A stretch of DNA of 64,000 nt from Actinomycetota bacterium (GTDB lineage Bacteria > Actinomycetota > Acidimicrobiia > Acidimicrobiales > Ilumatobacteraceae). How positions within the stretch are numbered: position 1 is the first letter of the stretch; each line of letters starts with the position of its first letter. This document shows, piece after piece, positions 52,745 to 61,001 of this stretch. The stretch is taken from NCBI GenBank assembly GCA_009701715.1, contig WLJO01000011.1, forward strand, positions 1-64,000. The letters run 5' to 3'. A model generated the notes under the pieces. That model was not told the DNA's origin, did not search any database, and saw nothing but the letters and a program-made list of their open reading frames with translations. The position numbers were made by a program, and so were the translations under genes.

Positions 52745-52810
52745 AGTTGCATGGCTGTCGCCCGGCCGGGAAGGCTGGTGCGACGGTTCCGAGAAAGGAC
52801 ACCTCCCTCA

Positions 52811-53620
52811 GTGGACACCCCGGACACGATCCAACAGGCCGACAGTGGCCGCACGAGCCGACGCGGCATCCTCGCCGCCCTCGGTCTCGGCGGCGCTGCC
52901 ACCGCACTCATCACGTCGGCTCGGCCTGCCCAAGCGCAGACCACCGATACCACCATCGCGCTGACGGAGCCGACGCCGTACGGGACGCCGAGCACCGAAC
53001 CCATGTTGGTGACGGCTGCACCGACGGACACCAGGCCGTACGACACGACGACGTACGACACGTCCCCGGAGCCCCGGGTGCTGGCAGCAGGTGGCGAGTC
53101 CACGCCGCCCCCGAAGAAGATCCAGCCGGAGGACCTTCCCCTGCTGGGCGCTGCCAAGGTGCTCGAGCTCACCGCGGCGCAGGCGTCCGAGACGGTCATC
53201 GCCCGTCTCGACTCGCTTGGGGTCGACGAGGCCACGGCCGCCCTGCTGCGTGCGATCGGTACTCATCACCGGGCGTACGCCGAGGCGATCAGTGCCGCGT
53301 TCGGCCCCGGGTCTCCCGCAACGCCGAATCCCGCTCTGCTCACGCTGCTTGGTGGTCCAGTGTTCGCCGAGGGCACGAGTGCCGAGGTACTCAAGGCGAT
53401 GCAGGAAGTCGAGCACCACTGCTCTGATACCCATACGACTCTTCTCGGGTCGCTCATCTCCACCGACGCCGCAGCGCTCGTCGCCTCCATCGTCGTCATC
53501 GAGGCACGGCACGCTGCCGTGCTCGGAATGCTCCTCGGACAGCCGTACGGCGCCGACGAGCTCGCCATCGAGGACAGCGCCGATGCGCTGCTCCTCGAGC
53601 AGATCGTGGGAGGCAAGTGA
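52811..53620 (+). CDS. Tat-exported ferritin-like domain protein (first of pair)
   Basis: A 269-residue exported protein. A twin-arginine signal (SRRGILAALGLGGAATALI) ends near AQAQ, followed by a Thr/Pro-rich linker and a helical ferritin-like domain. That domain contains GTHHRAYAEAISAAFG, VEHHCSDTHTTLLGSL and VIEARHAAVLGMLLG. The acid/His pattern could bind two metals. The GTG at 52811 puts the RR at a normal distance; an ATG at 52751 would lengthen the leader. Its stop overlaps the next gene (GTGA). Function unknown; iron storage or redox chemistry outside the membrane is possible. Confidence 0.78.
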   Translation: MDTPDTIQQADSGRTSRRGILAALGLGGAATALITSARPAQAQTTDTTIALTEPTPYGTPSTEPMLVTAAPTDTRPYDTTTYDTSPEPRVLAAGGESTPPPKKIQPEDLPLLGAAKVLELTAAQASETVIARLDSLGVDEATAALLRAIGTHHRAYAEAISAAFGPGSPATPNPALLTLLGGPVFAEGTSAEVLKAMQEVEHHCSDTHTTLLGSLISTDAAALVASIVVIEARHAAVLGMLLGQPYGADELAIEDSADALLLEQIVGGK

Positions 53621-54639
53621 CCGAGATGGAACTCAACCGTGACGAACTCCGCCGCCAGGTCCGCGACCTCGACGCGGCACAGCGCGAGACCGAAGCAGAC
53701 CAGCGGCTGCTCACCACTGCGATTGTCGAAGACGTGCCCGAGGGACAGCGTGGTCTGTTCTTCATGCCCAACCTCGACCGGCGCAACTTCCTGAAGGTCG
53801 GCGGCATTTCCGTAGCTGCGGCAACGCTGCTCGCTGCGTGTCGGGAGGCCAAGCCCAAGTCGCAGTTGCCGGTTTCCGGCGAGAACCCCGGGTACTCCGC
53901 GATCTCCAACAAGCCGGTCAACGACATCGTGCTGCTGCGCACCGCGGCGTCGTTCGAGTACTCGGTGATCGACGCGTATCGCCGGGTCCTTGAGAGCAAT
54001 TTCATCGCAGACCCGGTGCTGCTCGACCTCTTCAAGCTGTTCTCCGACCATCATGCAGCCCACGCTGCAGCAATGGGTGACGCGACCAAGGCCCTCGGCG
54101 GCACGGCGTGCACCGGCCTCAACCCGAAGATCACGTCGTACGTCATCGACCCGCTCCTCGAGCGCATCGCTGCCTCCGGACCCGATCAGGCCGAGGACGT
54201 CAAGGCACTCGCCTTCTCGCTCGAGTCGCTGGCTGCTGCCACGTATCAGGGCGTGATCCCGGTGCTCACCACACCAGCGCTGCGCGCTGCAGCAATCTCC
54301 GTTGGGTCGATCGAGGCCAGGCACGCAGCCGTGCTCGGCTTCATCATCAACCCGACGTCGCTCGTGCCGTCGGCAGCCAAGCCCGCTGCTGCTGCGGGGC
54401 CGACGGAGACCACCACCACGGTGGATGCGGGCCTGCCCACCACCGTCCCGATCGCTACCACCACGACGGTCATGGCTGCATCGGTGGCCAACAGCATCTA
54501 CGCCGTTCCGTCGACGTTCGGTTCCCTCGCCCCCATCCCGCTTACGGTGGGACCGGCAAACGAGAACGGTGTGCGGATCACGACAAACCTCGAGACCCCG
54601 AGCCTCAACTCGTTCCTGTACGAAGACGAGGCGTGCTGA
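53617..54639 (+). CDS. Tat-exported ferritin-like lipoprotein (second of pair)
   Basis: A 340-residue protein. After about 50 residues a Tat signal DRRNFLKVGGISVAAATLLAAC ends in a lipobox (LAAC). A ferritin-like domain then carries FEYSVIDAYRRVLESN, FSDHHAAHAAAMGDATKAL and SIEARHAAVLGFIINP, matching the final helix of the upstream protein (IEARHAAVLG). A Thr-rich linker and a C-terminal tail follow. GTG start at 53617 (GTGA overlap). The pair probably arose by duplication and may act together at the cell surface. Confidence 0.78.
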   Translation: MTEMELNRDELRRQVRDLDAAQRETEADQRLLTTAIVEDVPEGQRGLFFMPNLDRRNFLKVGGISVAAATLLAACREAKPKSQLPVSGENPGYSAISNKPVNDIVLLRTAASFEYSVIDAYRRVLESNFIADPVLLDLFKLFSDHHAAHAAAMGDATKALGGTACTGLNPKITSYVIDPLLERIAASGPDQAEDVKALAFSLESLAAATYQGVIPVLTTPALRAAAISVGSIEARHAAVLGFIINPTSLVPSAAKPAAAAGPTETTTTVDAGLPTTVPIATTTTVMAASVANSIYAVPSTFGSLAPIPLTVGPANENGVRITTNLETPSLNSFLYEDEAC

Positions 54640-56135
54640 GCACGGTGCTCTCCCAGGTCGGTCGCCACGCCGACCGAGTGTTGATCAGTGACCGTGCCGG
54701 TGAGTACACCGGCACGGATCTACTTGCGGCCGGTAGAGACATCGCGTCCCGATGCGGTGCAGGTGAGCGCGGGCAGGGGGAACGGATCGCGCTCCTCGGG
54801 TCCCCGGGTTTGGCGTACGTGGCCGGGCTCCTGGGCATCTGGATGCGTGGGGCGATGGCGATCCCGCTGTGCCCGGAGCATCCAGCCGCCGAGATCGCGT
54901 ACGTGCTCGACGACGCGGATGTCTCGGTGGTACTCGTGGACCCGCGCCTCGCACACCTGCTCCCACCCACGTCTGCCACCGTCGTGTCGCTGCCCACCTG
55001 TGCGGCCGAGGTGCAGACCGCAGCCCAGTTCGGGCAGTTCGAGCCGTTCGAGTCGGACGGATCCGTCCCAGCACTCATGCTCTACACGAGCGGTACAACC
55101 GGCCGGCCCAAGGGCGTCGTGCACTCGCACACAACGGTGAGCGCACAGGTCAACTGTCTCGTCGAGGCCTGGGAGTGGGATTCAAGCGACCGCATTGCTC
55201 ACTTCCTGCCGTTGCACCATGTGCACGGCCTCGTTAACCAACTCCTCTGCCCGCTCTGGGTGGGCGCCCGCTGCGACATGTTCGCGAGGTTCGATGCGCC
55301 GACAATCCTCGATGCGCTCGCCACGACGCCCTACACGATTTTCATGGCAGTTCCCACGATCTACTCCAAGGCCATTGCAGCGTGGGAAGCGGCGGACGAG
55401 CAGACCCGGTCGCGCTGGTCGGCCGGATGCGAACGACTTCGCGTCATGATCTCGGGGTCCGCGGCGCTTGCCGTCCCCGTGCTCGAGCGCTGGCGTGCGA
55501 TCTCCGGTCACACGCTGCTCGAGCGCTACGGCATGACCGAGATCGGGATCGCGCTCACCAACCCGCTGATCGGCGAGCGCCGGCCCGGCTTCGTCGGGGG
55601 TCCGCTACCCGGCATGTTCGTCCGGGTGGTCGACGATGCCAAGGTGCTCGAGGGCGACGGGGTAACCGGTGAGTTGCAGGTGCGCGGGGCGAACGTTTTC
55701 ACGGAGTACTGGCGCAGACCGGAGGAGACCGCTGCCTGCTTCACCGCCGACGGCTGGTTCCTGACCGGGGACCAGGTGACGGTCGAGGCTGGCTGTTTCC
55801 GGATCACTGGGCGGCTGTCGACCGACATCATCAAGAGCGGCGGCTACAAGATCTCGGCCCTCGAGATCGAGGGTGTGCTACTCGCCCACCCGGCCATCGC
55901 CGACTGCTCCGTCGTCGGGGTTCCCGACGACACCTGGGGCGAACGAGTAGCCGCGGCCGTAGTCCTGCGGACCGGCGAATCGGTTGACCTCGAGGCACTG
56001 CGCGGCTGGGCCCGGTCCGAACTGGCCCCCTACAAGCTTCCAACACTGCTCGAGATAGTGGAGGCACTCCCCCGCAACGTCATGGGCAAGGTGCTCAAAC
56101 CGACGGTCCGGACCATCTTCAACCCGGCCGGATGA
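54633..56135 (+). CDS. Acyl-CoA synthetase, malonyl-CoA synthetase (MatB/ACSF3)-like
   Basis: A 500-residue ANL-superfamily ligase. The AMP-binding motif is LMLYTSGTTGRPKGVVHSH. LPLHHVHGLVNQLLCPLWVGA and LLERYGMTEIGIALTNPL are close to the ACSF3/MatB pattern. GRLSTDIIKSGGYKISALEIE is the hinge, and PRNVMGKVLKP contains the C-terminal catalytic Lys. Malonate or a methyl-branched dicarboxylate is the likely substrate; this is a family inference. The GTG at 54633 overlaps the ferritin-like stop (GTGCTGA); a GTG at 54645 is an alternative. Confidence 0.85.
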   Translation: MLSTVLSQVGRHADRVLISDRAGEYTGTDLLAAGRDIASRCGAGERGQGERIALLGSPGLAYVAGLLGIWMRGAMAIPLCPEHPAAEIAYVLDDADVSVVLVDPRLAHLLPPTSATVVSLPTCAAEVQTAAQFGQFEPFESDGSVPALMLYTSGTTGRPKGVVHSHTTVSAQVNCLVEAWEWDSSDRIAHFLPLHHVHGLVNQLLCPLWVGARCDMFARFDAPTILDALATTPYTIFMAVPTIYSKAIAAWEAADEQTRSRWSAGCERLRVMISGSAALAVPVLERWRAISGHTLLERYGMTEIGIALTNPLIGERRPGFVGGPLPGMFVRVVDDAKVLEGDGVTGELQVRGANVFTEYWRRPEETAACFTADGWFLTGDQVTVEAGCFRITGRLSTDIIKSGGYKISALEIEGVLLAHPAIADCSVVGVPDDTWGERVAAAVVLRTGESVDLEALRGWARSELAPYKLPTLLEIVEALPRNVMGKVLKPTVRTIFNPAG

Positions 56136-56150
56136 GCGGTCCGACACACG

Positions 56151-56156
56151 TAGACT
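56151..56156 (+). promoter_or_regulatory. -10 element of the RNase P RNA gene
   Basis: TAGACT ends 6 bases before the predicted RNA 5' end at 56163. The -35 region is not well conserved. Confidence 0.6.
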
Positions 56157-56162
56157 GCCAAT

Positions 56163-56536
<374 letters not shown>

Positions 56537-56563
56537 GTTTCGAACTGCGAGAAGAATCCATCG

Positions 56564-56633
56564 TGTGTTAGATTTGTCACATCCGCGGCGTGGGGACGTC
56601 CGGAGTTCACACACCATGTTCTGGGGGGAAGTA
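56564..56633 (+). promoter_or_regulatory. Promoter and leader of the Baeyer-Villiger monooxygenase gene
   Basis: An extended -10, TGTTAGATT (TAGATT at 56569-56574), begins a leader that contains a short stem with a GGGG loop (GGCGT, 56587-56591; ACGTC, 56596-56600) and ends in GGGGGGAAGTA before the ATG. The layout recalls, less exactly, the leaders of the three binding-protein genes downstream. Confidence 0.45.
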
Positions 56634-58250
56634 ATGACACAGACCAAGACCCATACGGCAAAGCTTGACGTCGTCGTTGTCGGCGCCGGTTTTGCGGGGA
56701 TGTACCTGCTCCACCGCCTCCGCGGGCTCGGATTCAACGCCCGTGTGTTCGACGCTGCCAGCGGCGTCGGTGGCACGTGGTACTGGAACCGCTACCCCGG
56801 CGCACGGTGCGACGTTCGCAGCCTCGACTACTCGTTCTCCTTCGACAAGGAACTCGAGCAGGAATGGGAGTGGACCGAAAAGTTCGCCACGCAGCCCGAG
56901 ATCCTTCGCTACGCGAACCATGTTGCGGACCGGTACAACTTGTGGCCCGACATGCAGTTCAACACCCGCATCGAAGGCCAGACCTTCGATGACGCCACCG
57001 AGCGCTGGACGGTTACCACGTCGGCTGGCGACGTCATCGACGCCCAGCACGTCGTGCTCGCCGTCGGCACCCTCTCGGCGCCGAAGTTGCCCGAGATCAA
57101 GGGCATCGACTCGTTCAAGGGCGCCTGGTTCCAGACGCAGAAGTTCCCGAAGGAAGGCGTGAACTTCCTCGGAAAGCGCGTCGCCGTCATCGGAACCGGC
57201 TCGTCGGCCATTCAGTCAATCCCGGAGATCGCGAAGACCTGCAAGCAGCTCACCATCTTCCAGCGCACGCCGAACTTCTCGTTCCCGGCCGGCAACCGTC
57301 CGCTCGCCCGCGACGAGGTCGACGACATGAAGAAGGTGTACCCGGCCTACCGCCAGACCGCCCGCCAGTCCTTCTTCGGCCAGCCGGCCGAGGAGCCGAC
57401 CCAGTCGGCGCTCGAGGTGTCTGCTGAGGAGCGCAACGCTCGCTACCAAAAGGGCTGGGATGCTGGTCAGCTCGTCGGCATCCTCGGTGCGTTCACCGAC
57501 ATCCTGTTCGACAAGGACGCCAACGACACGGTTGCGGAGTTCGTCCGCGCCAAGATCCGCGAGATCGTGAAGGACCCGGTAACGGCCGAGGCACTCTGCC
57601 CGTACAACCACCCCGTCGGCACCAAGCGTCCCTGTCTCGACACCGGCTACTACAACGTGTTCAACATGCCGCACGTGCGTCTCGTCGACCTGAAGAAGAC
57701 CGACATCACCGAGATCACCGCGACCGGCATCAAGACCACTGCGGAGAGCATGGACTTCGACGTCATCATCTACGCCACCGGCTTCGACGCCATGACCGGT
57801 TCGATCCTCAAGATCGACGTCACCGGCCGCAACGGCCTGAAGCTCGGCGATGTGTGGAAGGACGGCCCGAGCACGTACCTCGGCCTCGGCGTCCACGGCT
57901 TCCCGAACATGTTCACGGTCACCGGCCCGCAGAGCCCGTCCGTGCTGTCCAACATGATGGTCTCCATCGAGCAGCACGTTGACTGGATCACCGACTGCAT
58001 CACGGCACTGCGCGACAAGGGCTTCAAGTCCATCGAGGCAACCGACAAGGCGCAGAAGGACTGGGTGGAGCACACCTACGAGATCGGCCAGACAACGCTG
58101 TACCCGCTGGCGGACTCGTGGTACATGGGCGCCAACGTGCCCGGCAAGCCGCGTGTGTTCCTGCCGTACATCGGTGGCGTCGGCCCGTACCGCGAGAAGT
58201 GCGACGAGGTCGCCAAGAACAACTACGAGGGGTTCGCACTCGCCAAGTGA
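56634..58250 (+). CDS. Baeyer-Villiger monooxygenase-like flavoprotein
   Basis: A 538-residue FAD/NADPH class B monooxygenase of the cyclohexanone/cyclopentanone monooxygenase group; such enzymes insert oxygen next to a ketone. The FAD motif is GAGFAG (17-22), GGTWYWNRYPGARCD is typical, and the NADPH motif is VIGTGSSAIQ (from 185). The class fingerprint FxGxxxHxxxWP reads FKGAWFQTQKFP (161-172), with Gln at the His position and Phe at the Trp position. The strong GGGGGGAA ribosome-binding site and the esterase 27 bases downstream suggest a ketone-to-ester-to-alcohol pathway. Confidence 0.88.
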   Translation: MTQTKTHTAKLDVVVVGAGFAGMYLLHRLRGLGFNARVFDAASGVGGTWYWNRYPGARCDVRSLDYSFSFDKELEQEWEWTEKFATQPEILRYANHVADRYNLWPDMQFNTRIEGQTFDDATERWTVTTSAGDVIDAQHVVLAVGTLSAPKLPEIKGIDSFKGAWFQTQKFPKEGVNFLGKRVAVIGTGSSAIQSIPEIAKTCKQLTIFQRTPNFSFPAGNRPLARDEVDDMKKVYPAYRQTARQSFFGQPAEEPTQSALEVSAEERNARYQKGWDAGQLVGILGAFTDILFDKDANDTVAEFVRAKIREIVKDPVTAEALCPYNHPVGTKRPCLDTGYYNVFNMPHVRLVDLKKTDITEITATGIKTTAESMDFDVIIYATGFDAMTGSILKIDVTGRNGLKLGDVWKDGPSTYLGLGVHGFPNMFTVTGPQSPSVLSNMMVSIEQHVDWITDCITALRDKGFKSIEATDKAQKDWVEHTYEIGQTTLYPLADSWYMGANVPGKPRVFLPYIGGVGPYREKCDEVAKNNYEGFALAK

Positions 58251-58277
58251 GGCGACGCGAACGACTAGGAGACTCTC

Positions 58278-59213
58278 ATGGCACTTGATCCCATCGCAGC
58301 TGGACTGCTTGAGCAGATGGCCGCAGCCGGCGGCCCTGCTATCAACGAACTCGACCCGCCCGCGGCCCGGGAACTGGCACAGGGCTTCGTGCCCCTCGCC
58401 GGTGAGCCCGAGGAAGTGGACGAGTCGAAGGACATCATCATCCCCGGCCCTGGCGGAGGAATTCCCGCCACGGTCACGACACCCAAGGGTGCCGGCAAGG
58501 GCCCGCTCGGCTGCCTGCTCTACTACCACGGTGGTGGTTGGGTAATCGGCGACCGCGCGAGCCTCAACCCGAGCGTCACGCGGCTCGCCAACGCAGCGGG
58601 TTGCAAGGTCGTGTCGATCGACTACCGCCTTGCACCGGAGCACAAGTTCCCGGCTCCGCTGGACGACTGCTATGCAGCGCTCGAGTGGGTTGCCGCGAAC
58701 GGTGCTTCGCACGGCATCGACCCGAGCAAGCTTGCTGTCGGAGGTGACAGTGCGGGCGGCAACCTCGCCGCCGCAGTCGCACTGCGTGCCCGCGACGAGA
58801 AGGGCCCCGGCATCAAGTTCCAGGTTCTCGTCTACCCGGTTACGCACCACGACTTCGGCACGGTTTCCTACCGGGACAACGCCGACGGCTACCTGCTCAC
58901 CCGCACGATGATGGACTGGTTCTGGAACCAATACGTCCGCGACGAGAACGACAGCAAGAACCCGTACGTCAGCCCCCTGCTCGCCAAGGACCTTTCCGGT
59001 CTGCCGGCCGCGGTGGTCTACACGGCCGAGTTCGATCCGCTGCGCGACGAGGGCGAGGCATATGCCAAGCGCCTGAAGGAGGCCGGCGTGTCCGTGTCGC
59101 AAAAACGGTTCGACGGACAGATCCACGCCTTCTTCCAGATGGGTGGGGTGTTCCCCGCTGCAGCAGATGCCATTAGCGATGCCGCCGCTCACCTCAAGAA
59201 GGCGTTTGCCTGA
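58278..59213 (+). CDS. Alpha/beta-hydrolase carboxylesterase (HSL family)
   Basis: A 311-residue esterase of the hormone-sensitive-lipase group. The oxyanion-hole motif is YYHGGGWVIGD, the nucleophile is in GGDSAGGNLAAA, the acid is in TAEFDPLRDEG and the His is in FDGQIHAFFQM. AGGAG lies 6 bases before the ATG. It is co-transcribed with the monooxygenase, as in known pathways where the ester product of Baeyer-Villiger oxidation is hydrolysed. No signal peptide, so it acts inside the cell. A terminator follows. Confidence 0.93.
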   Translation: MALDPIAAGLLEQMAAAGGPAINELDPPAARELAQGFVPLAGEPEEVDESKDIIIPGPGGGIPATVTTPKGAGKGPLGCLLYYHGGGWVIGDRASLNPSVTRLANAAGCKVVSIDYRLAPEHKFPAPLDDCYAALEWVAANGASHGIDPSKLAVGGDSAGGNLAAAVALRARDEKGPGIKFQVLVYPVTHHDFGTVSYRDNADGYLLTRTMMDWFWNQYVRDENDSKNPYVSPLLAKDLSGLPAAVVYTAEFDPLRDEGEAYAKRLKEAGVSVSQKRFDGQIHAFFQMGGVFPAAADAISDAAAHLKKAFA

Positions 59214-59269
59214 CCGCTCGCGCGGTCGAATCAGCAACACATTCAGAGTCATCCCCTCTGAGGGTTCGG

Positions 59270-59307
59270 GAGGGCGCACGGCGATCCGTGCGCCCTCTTC
59301 GCTTTTT
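59270..59307 (+). terminator. Intrinsic terminator after the esterase gene
   Basis: Perfect 12-bp stem (GAGGGCGCACGG, 59270-59281, with its complement at 59286-59297), loop CGAT, then TTCGCTTTTT. It ends the monooxygenase-esterase transcript and is duplicated at 60839. Confidence 0.92.
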
Positions 59308-59328
59308 CCCAGTTCACGGAGAGCCCCC

Positions 59329-59432
59329 GTGACATCAGTCACAGAATGCGTGCTACGTTCCCGCTGTCGCCGGCGCTCGCCGAGCGACCCCGTTGGGGAA
59401 CGGGAACACTAAATTTTGGGGGTACGTCAGTC
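59329..59432 (+). promoter_or_regulatory. Promoter, operator-like palindrome and leader hairpin of binding-protein gene 1
   Basis: The palindrome GTGAC-ATCA-GTCAC (59329-59342) overlaps a TGACAT -35-like element. An extended -10 TGCTACGTT (TACGTT 59354-59359) follows at 18-base spacing. The leader has a perfect 6-bp stem with a GGGG loop (CCCGTT 59389-59394, AACGGG 59399-59404), then AACACT and a GGGGG stretch before the ATG at 59433. The same architecture occurs at the next two genes. Confidence 0.6.
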
Positions 59433-60785
59433 ATGTTCATCCGACAGCACTCTGCGCCGTCCGGGCGCCGCAAAAAACTCACGACAGCAATCGCAGTACT
59501 GGCCACGGCGGCACTGGTAGCCGCCGCCTGCGGCGACAAGAAACAAGACGCAGCGACCACCACCGCTGCAGCAGCACCGGAAACGACTGCAGCGTCCACT
59601 GAGACAACTGCTGCTCCAACCGAGACAACTGCTGCCCCGACTGAAACCACTGGAGTGGTTCCGCCCACGGGTGAACCGATCAACGTGTGGGTCCTCACAA
59701 CTGTGGACTCGTCGTTCCTTTCGTACCCGAACATCAAGGCAGCCGGCGACATTTACGAGAGTTACATCAATGACCGCGGCGGTATCGCTGGTCGTCCACT
59801 GAAGGTCACGTTCTGTGACGGCAAGACCGATCCGAACGAGGACGCAGCCTGCGCCCGCAAGGCCGTCGCCGACAAGGCCGTCGCGCTCGTCGGTGGCTTC
59901 GACATCGACATGAGCCTGGCCATCGGTGTGCTCGAAGAAGGCAACACCGCATGGTTCGGCGCCTGCTGCCCCATCGTGGCCAAGGAGTACACGAGCCCGA
60001 TCTCGTTCAACCTCGGTTCAGCTTTCGACTTCAATATCGGCTCGGCGTACAAGCTCAATGCCGACGGCTGCAAGAACATCTCGATGGTTTACCTCGAGGC
60101 CAATGCCGACTTTGCCATCAGCCAGACCAAAATTGGTATGGAGAAGGTCGGCTACGCCGGGAAAGTCGAGTATTACGTGATCCCGTCCGGGACAACCGAC
60201 TACTCGTCGGTCGCCGCGAAAGCCACCGATGGGGACGTGGACTGTCTGTACGGTGGATTCTCGGATATCGCCTGGCTCGGATTTATCCCAGCAATGGAGG
60301 CACTCGGCGTCAAGCCTCGCCTCTACGGGGTTCAGGGTAATTTCAACGTCAAGGTGGCCGAAGCGTTCCCGGAGGCAACCGAGAACGGCGTGGTGATCAA
60401 CGCCTACCCGAACATCGCCGCCAAGGCGTGGACGCCCTACCGTGATGCGCTCGAACAGTACAACGCTCCCGATCTGGACTGGAACTCACTTGCGGGTCTC
60501 GGCACCTGGGCGGCCTTCGAGGCCTTCCGCAAGATTGTCGAACAAATGGCTGCCGACGGCATCACCGACATCAATCACAGCAGCTTCATCGATGCGGCGA
60601 ACAAGACGAGCAACCTGAAGATGGACAACATGATCGGTGACATTGACTTCACGAAGCCGTGGGCCGGAGCGGGTGGCACATTCCCGCGCGTCTTCAACCA
60701 CTCCATCTCGTTCGACAGCATGAGCGGCGGCAAGCTGACACCGCAGGACGACAAGACCTACGACATGATTTCTTACTGGTCCTGA
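59433..60785 (+). CDS. Branched-chain-type ABC substrate-binding lipoprotein 1
   Basis: A 450-residue type I periplasmic-binding protein (LivJ-like). The signal peptide ends with lipobox VAAAC near residue 34, then a Thr/Ala/Glu/Pro linker of ETTAAPT repeats, then the binding domain. The domain has YPNIKAAGDIYESYINDRGG, VTFCDGKTDPNEDAACARKA, VALVGGFDIDMSLA, and DLDWNSLAGLGTWAAFEAF. FCDGKTDPNEDAACARK replaces the usual DD..DP..A motif of the family. No permease or ATPase genes follow within the window. The ligand is unknown. Confidence 0.88.
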   Translation: MFIRQHSAPSGRRKKLTTAIAVLATAALVAAACGDKKQDAATTTAAAAPETTAASTETTAAPTETTAAPTETTGVVPPTGEPINVWVLTTVDSSFLSYPNIKAAGDIYESYINDRGGIAGRPLKVTFCDGKTDPNEDAACARKAVADKAVALVGGFDIDMSLAIGVLEEGNTAWFGACCPIVAKEYTSPISFNLGSAFDFNIGSAYKLNADGCKNISMVYLEANADFAISQTKIGMEKVGYAGKVEYYVIPSGTTDYSSVAAKATDGDVDCLYGGFSDIAWLGFIPAMEALGVKPRLYGVQGNFNVKVAEAFPEATENGVVINAYPNIAAKAWTPYRDALEQYNAPDLDWNSLAGLGTWAAFEAFRKIVEQMAADGITDINHSSFIDAANKTSNLKMDNMIGDIDFTKPWAGAGGTFPRVFNHSISFDSMSGGKLTPQDDKTYDMISYWS

Positions 60786-60838
60786 TCCCCGGGATGAGTT
60801 GACCAACGGGGTTCACTGGCCAATCGGCCGACAATCGG

Positions 60839-60876
60839 GAGGGCGCACGGCGATCCGTGCGCCCTCTTCGCTTTTT
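60839..60876 (+). terminator. Intrinsic terminator after binding-protein gene 1
   Basis: Sequence-identical copy of the terminator at 59270: a 12-bp stem with CGAT loop followed by TTCGCTTTTT. Each of the first two binding-protein genes is thus isolated from upstream transcription. Confidence 0.92.
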
Positions 60877-60897
60877 CCCAGTTCACGGGGACCACCC

Positions 60898-61001
60898 GTG
60901 ACATCAGTCACATTTGTCGTGCTATGGTGCCGCTGTCGCCGGTGTTCGCCGAGCGACCCCGTTGGGGAACGGGAACACTGCAATTTGGGGGTACGTCAGT
61001 C
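60898..61001 (+). promoter_or_regulatory. Promoter, operator-like palindrome and leader hairpin of binding-protein gene 2
   Basis: GTGAC-ATCA-GTCAC is at 60898-60911, and the extended -10 is TGCTATGGT (TATGGT 60923-60928). The GGGG-loop stem CCCGTT/AACGGG is at 60958-60973, then AACACT and GGGGG before the ATG at 61002. The -10 differs from that of gene 1 (TACGTT), so strengths may differ. Confidence 0.6.

Larger units (their letters stand above)
59266..59543 (+). repeat. Direct repeat, copy 1 (terminator, promoter, leader and signal-peptide region)
   Basis: About 278 bases recur at 60835-61112 with a constant offset of 1569 and no insertions or deletions. The block spans the terminator, the palindromic operator-like site, the promoter, the leader hairpin and the first 37 codons of the binding-protein gene. 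Substitutions are concentrated around the -10 and in the first leader bases. It marks a tandem duplication of a whole gene unit. Confidence 0.9.

Noticed and set aside
57216-59342. 708-codon open frame on the minus strand opposite the monooxygenase and esterase genes
   Set aside because: It runs antisense through two well-supported enzymes with clear motifs. Long antisense frames are expected in GC-rich DNA. Its translation has no recognisable domain.
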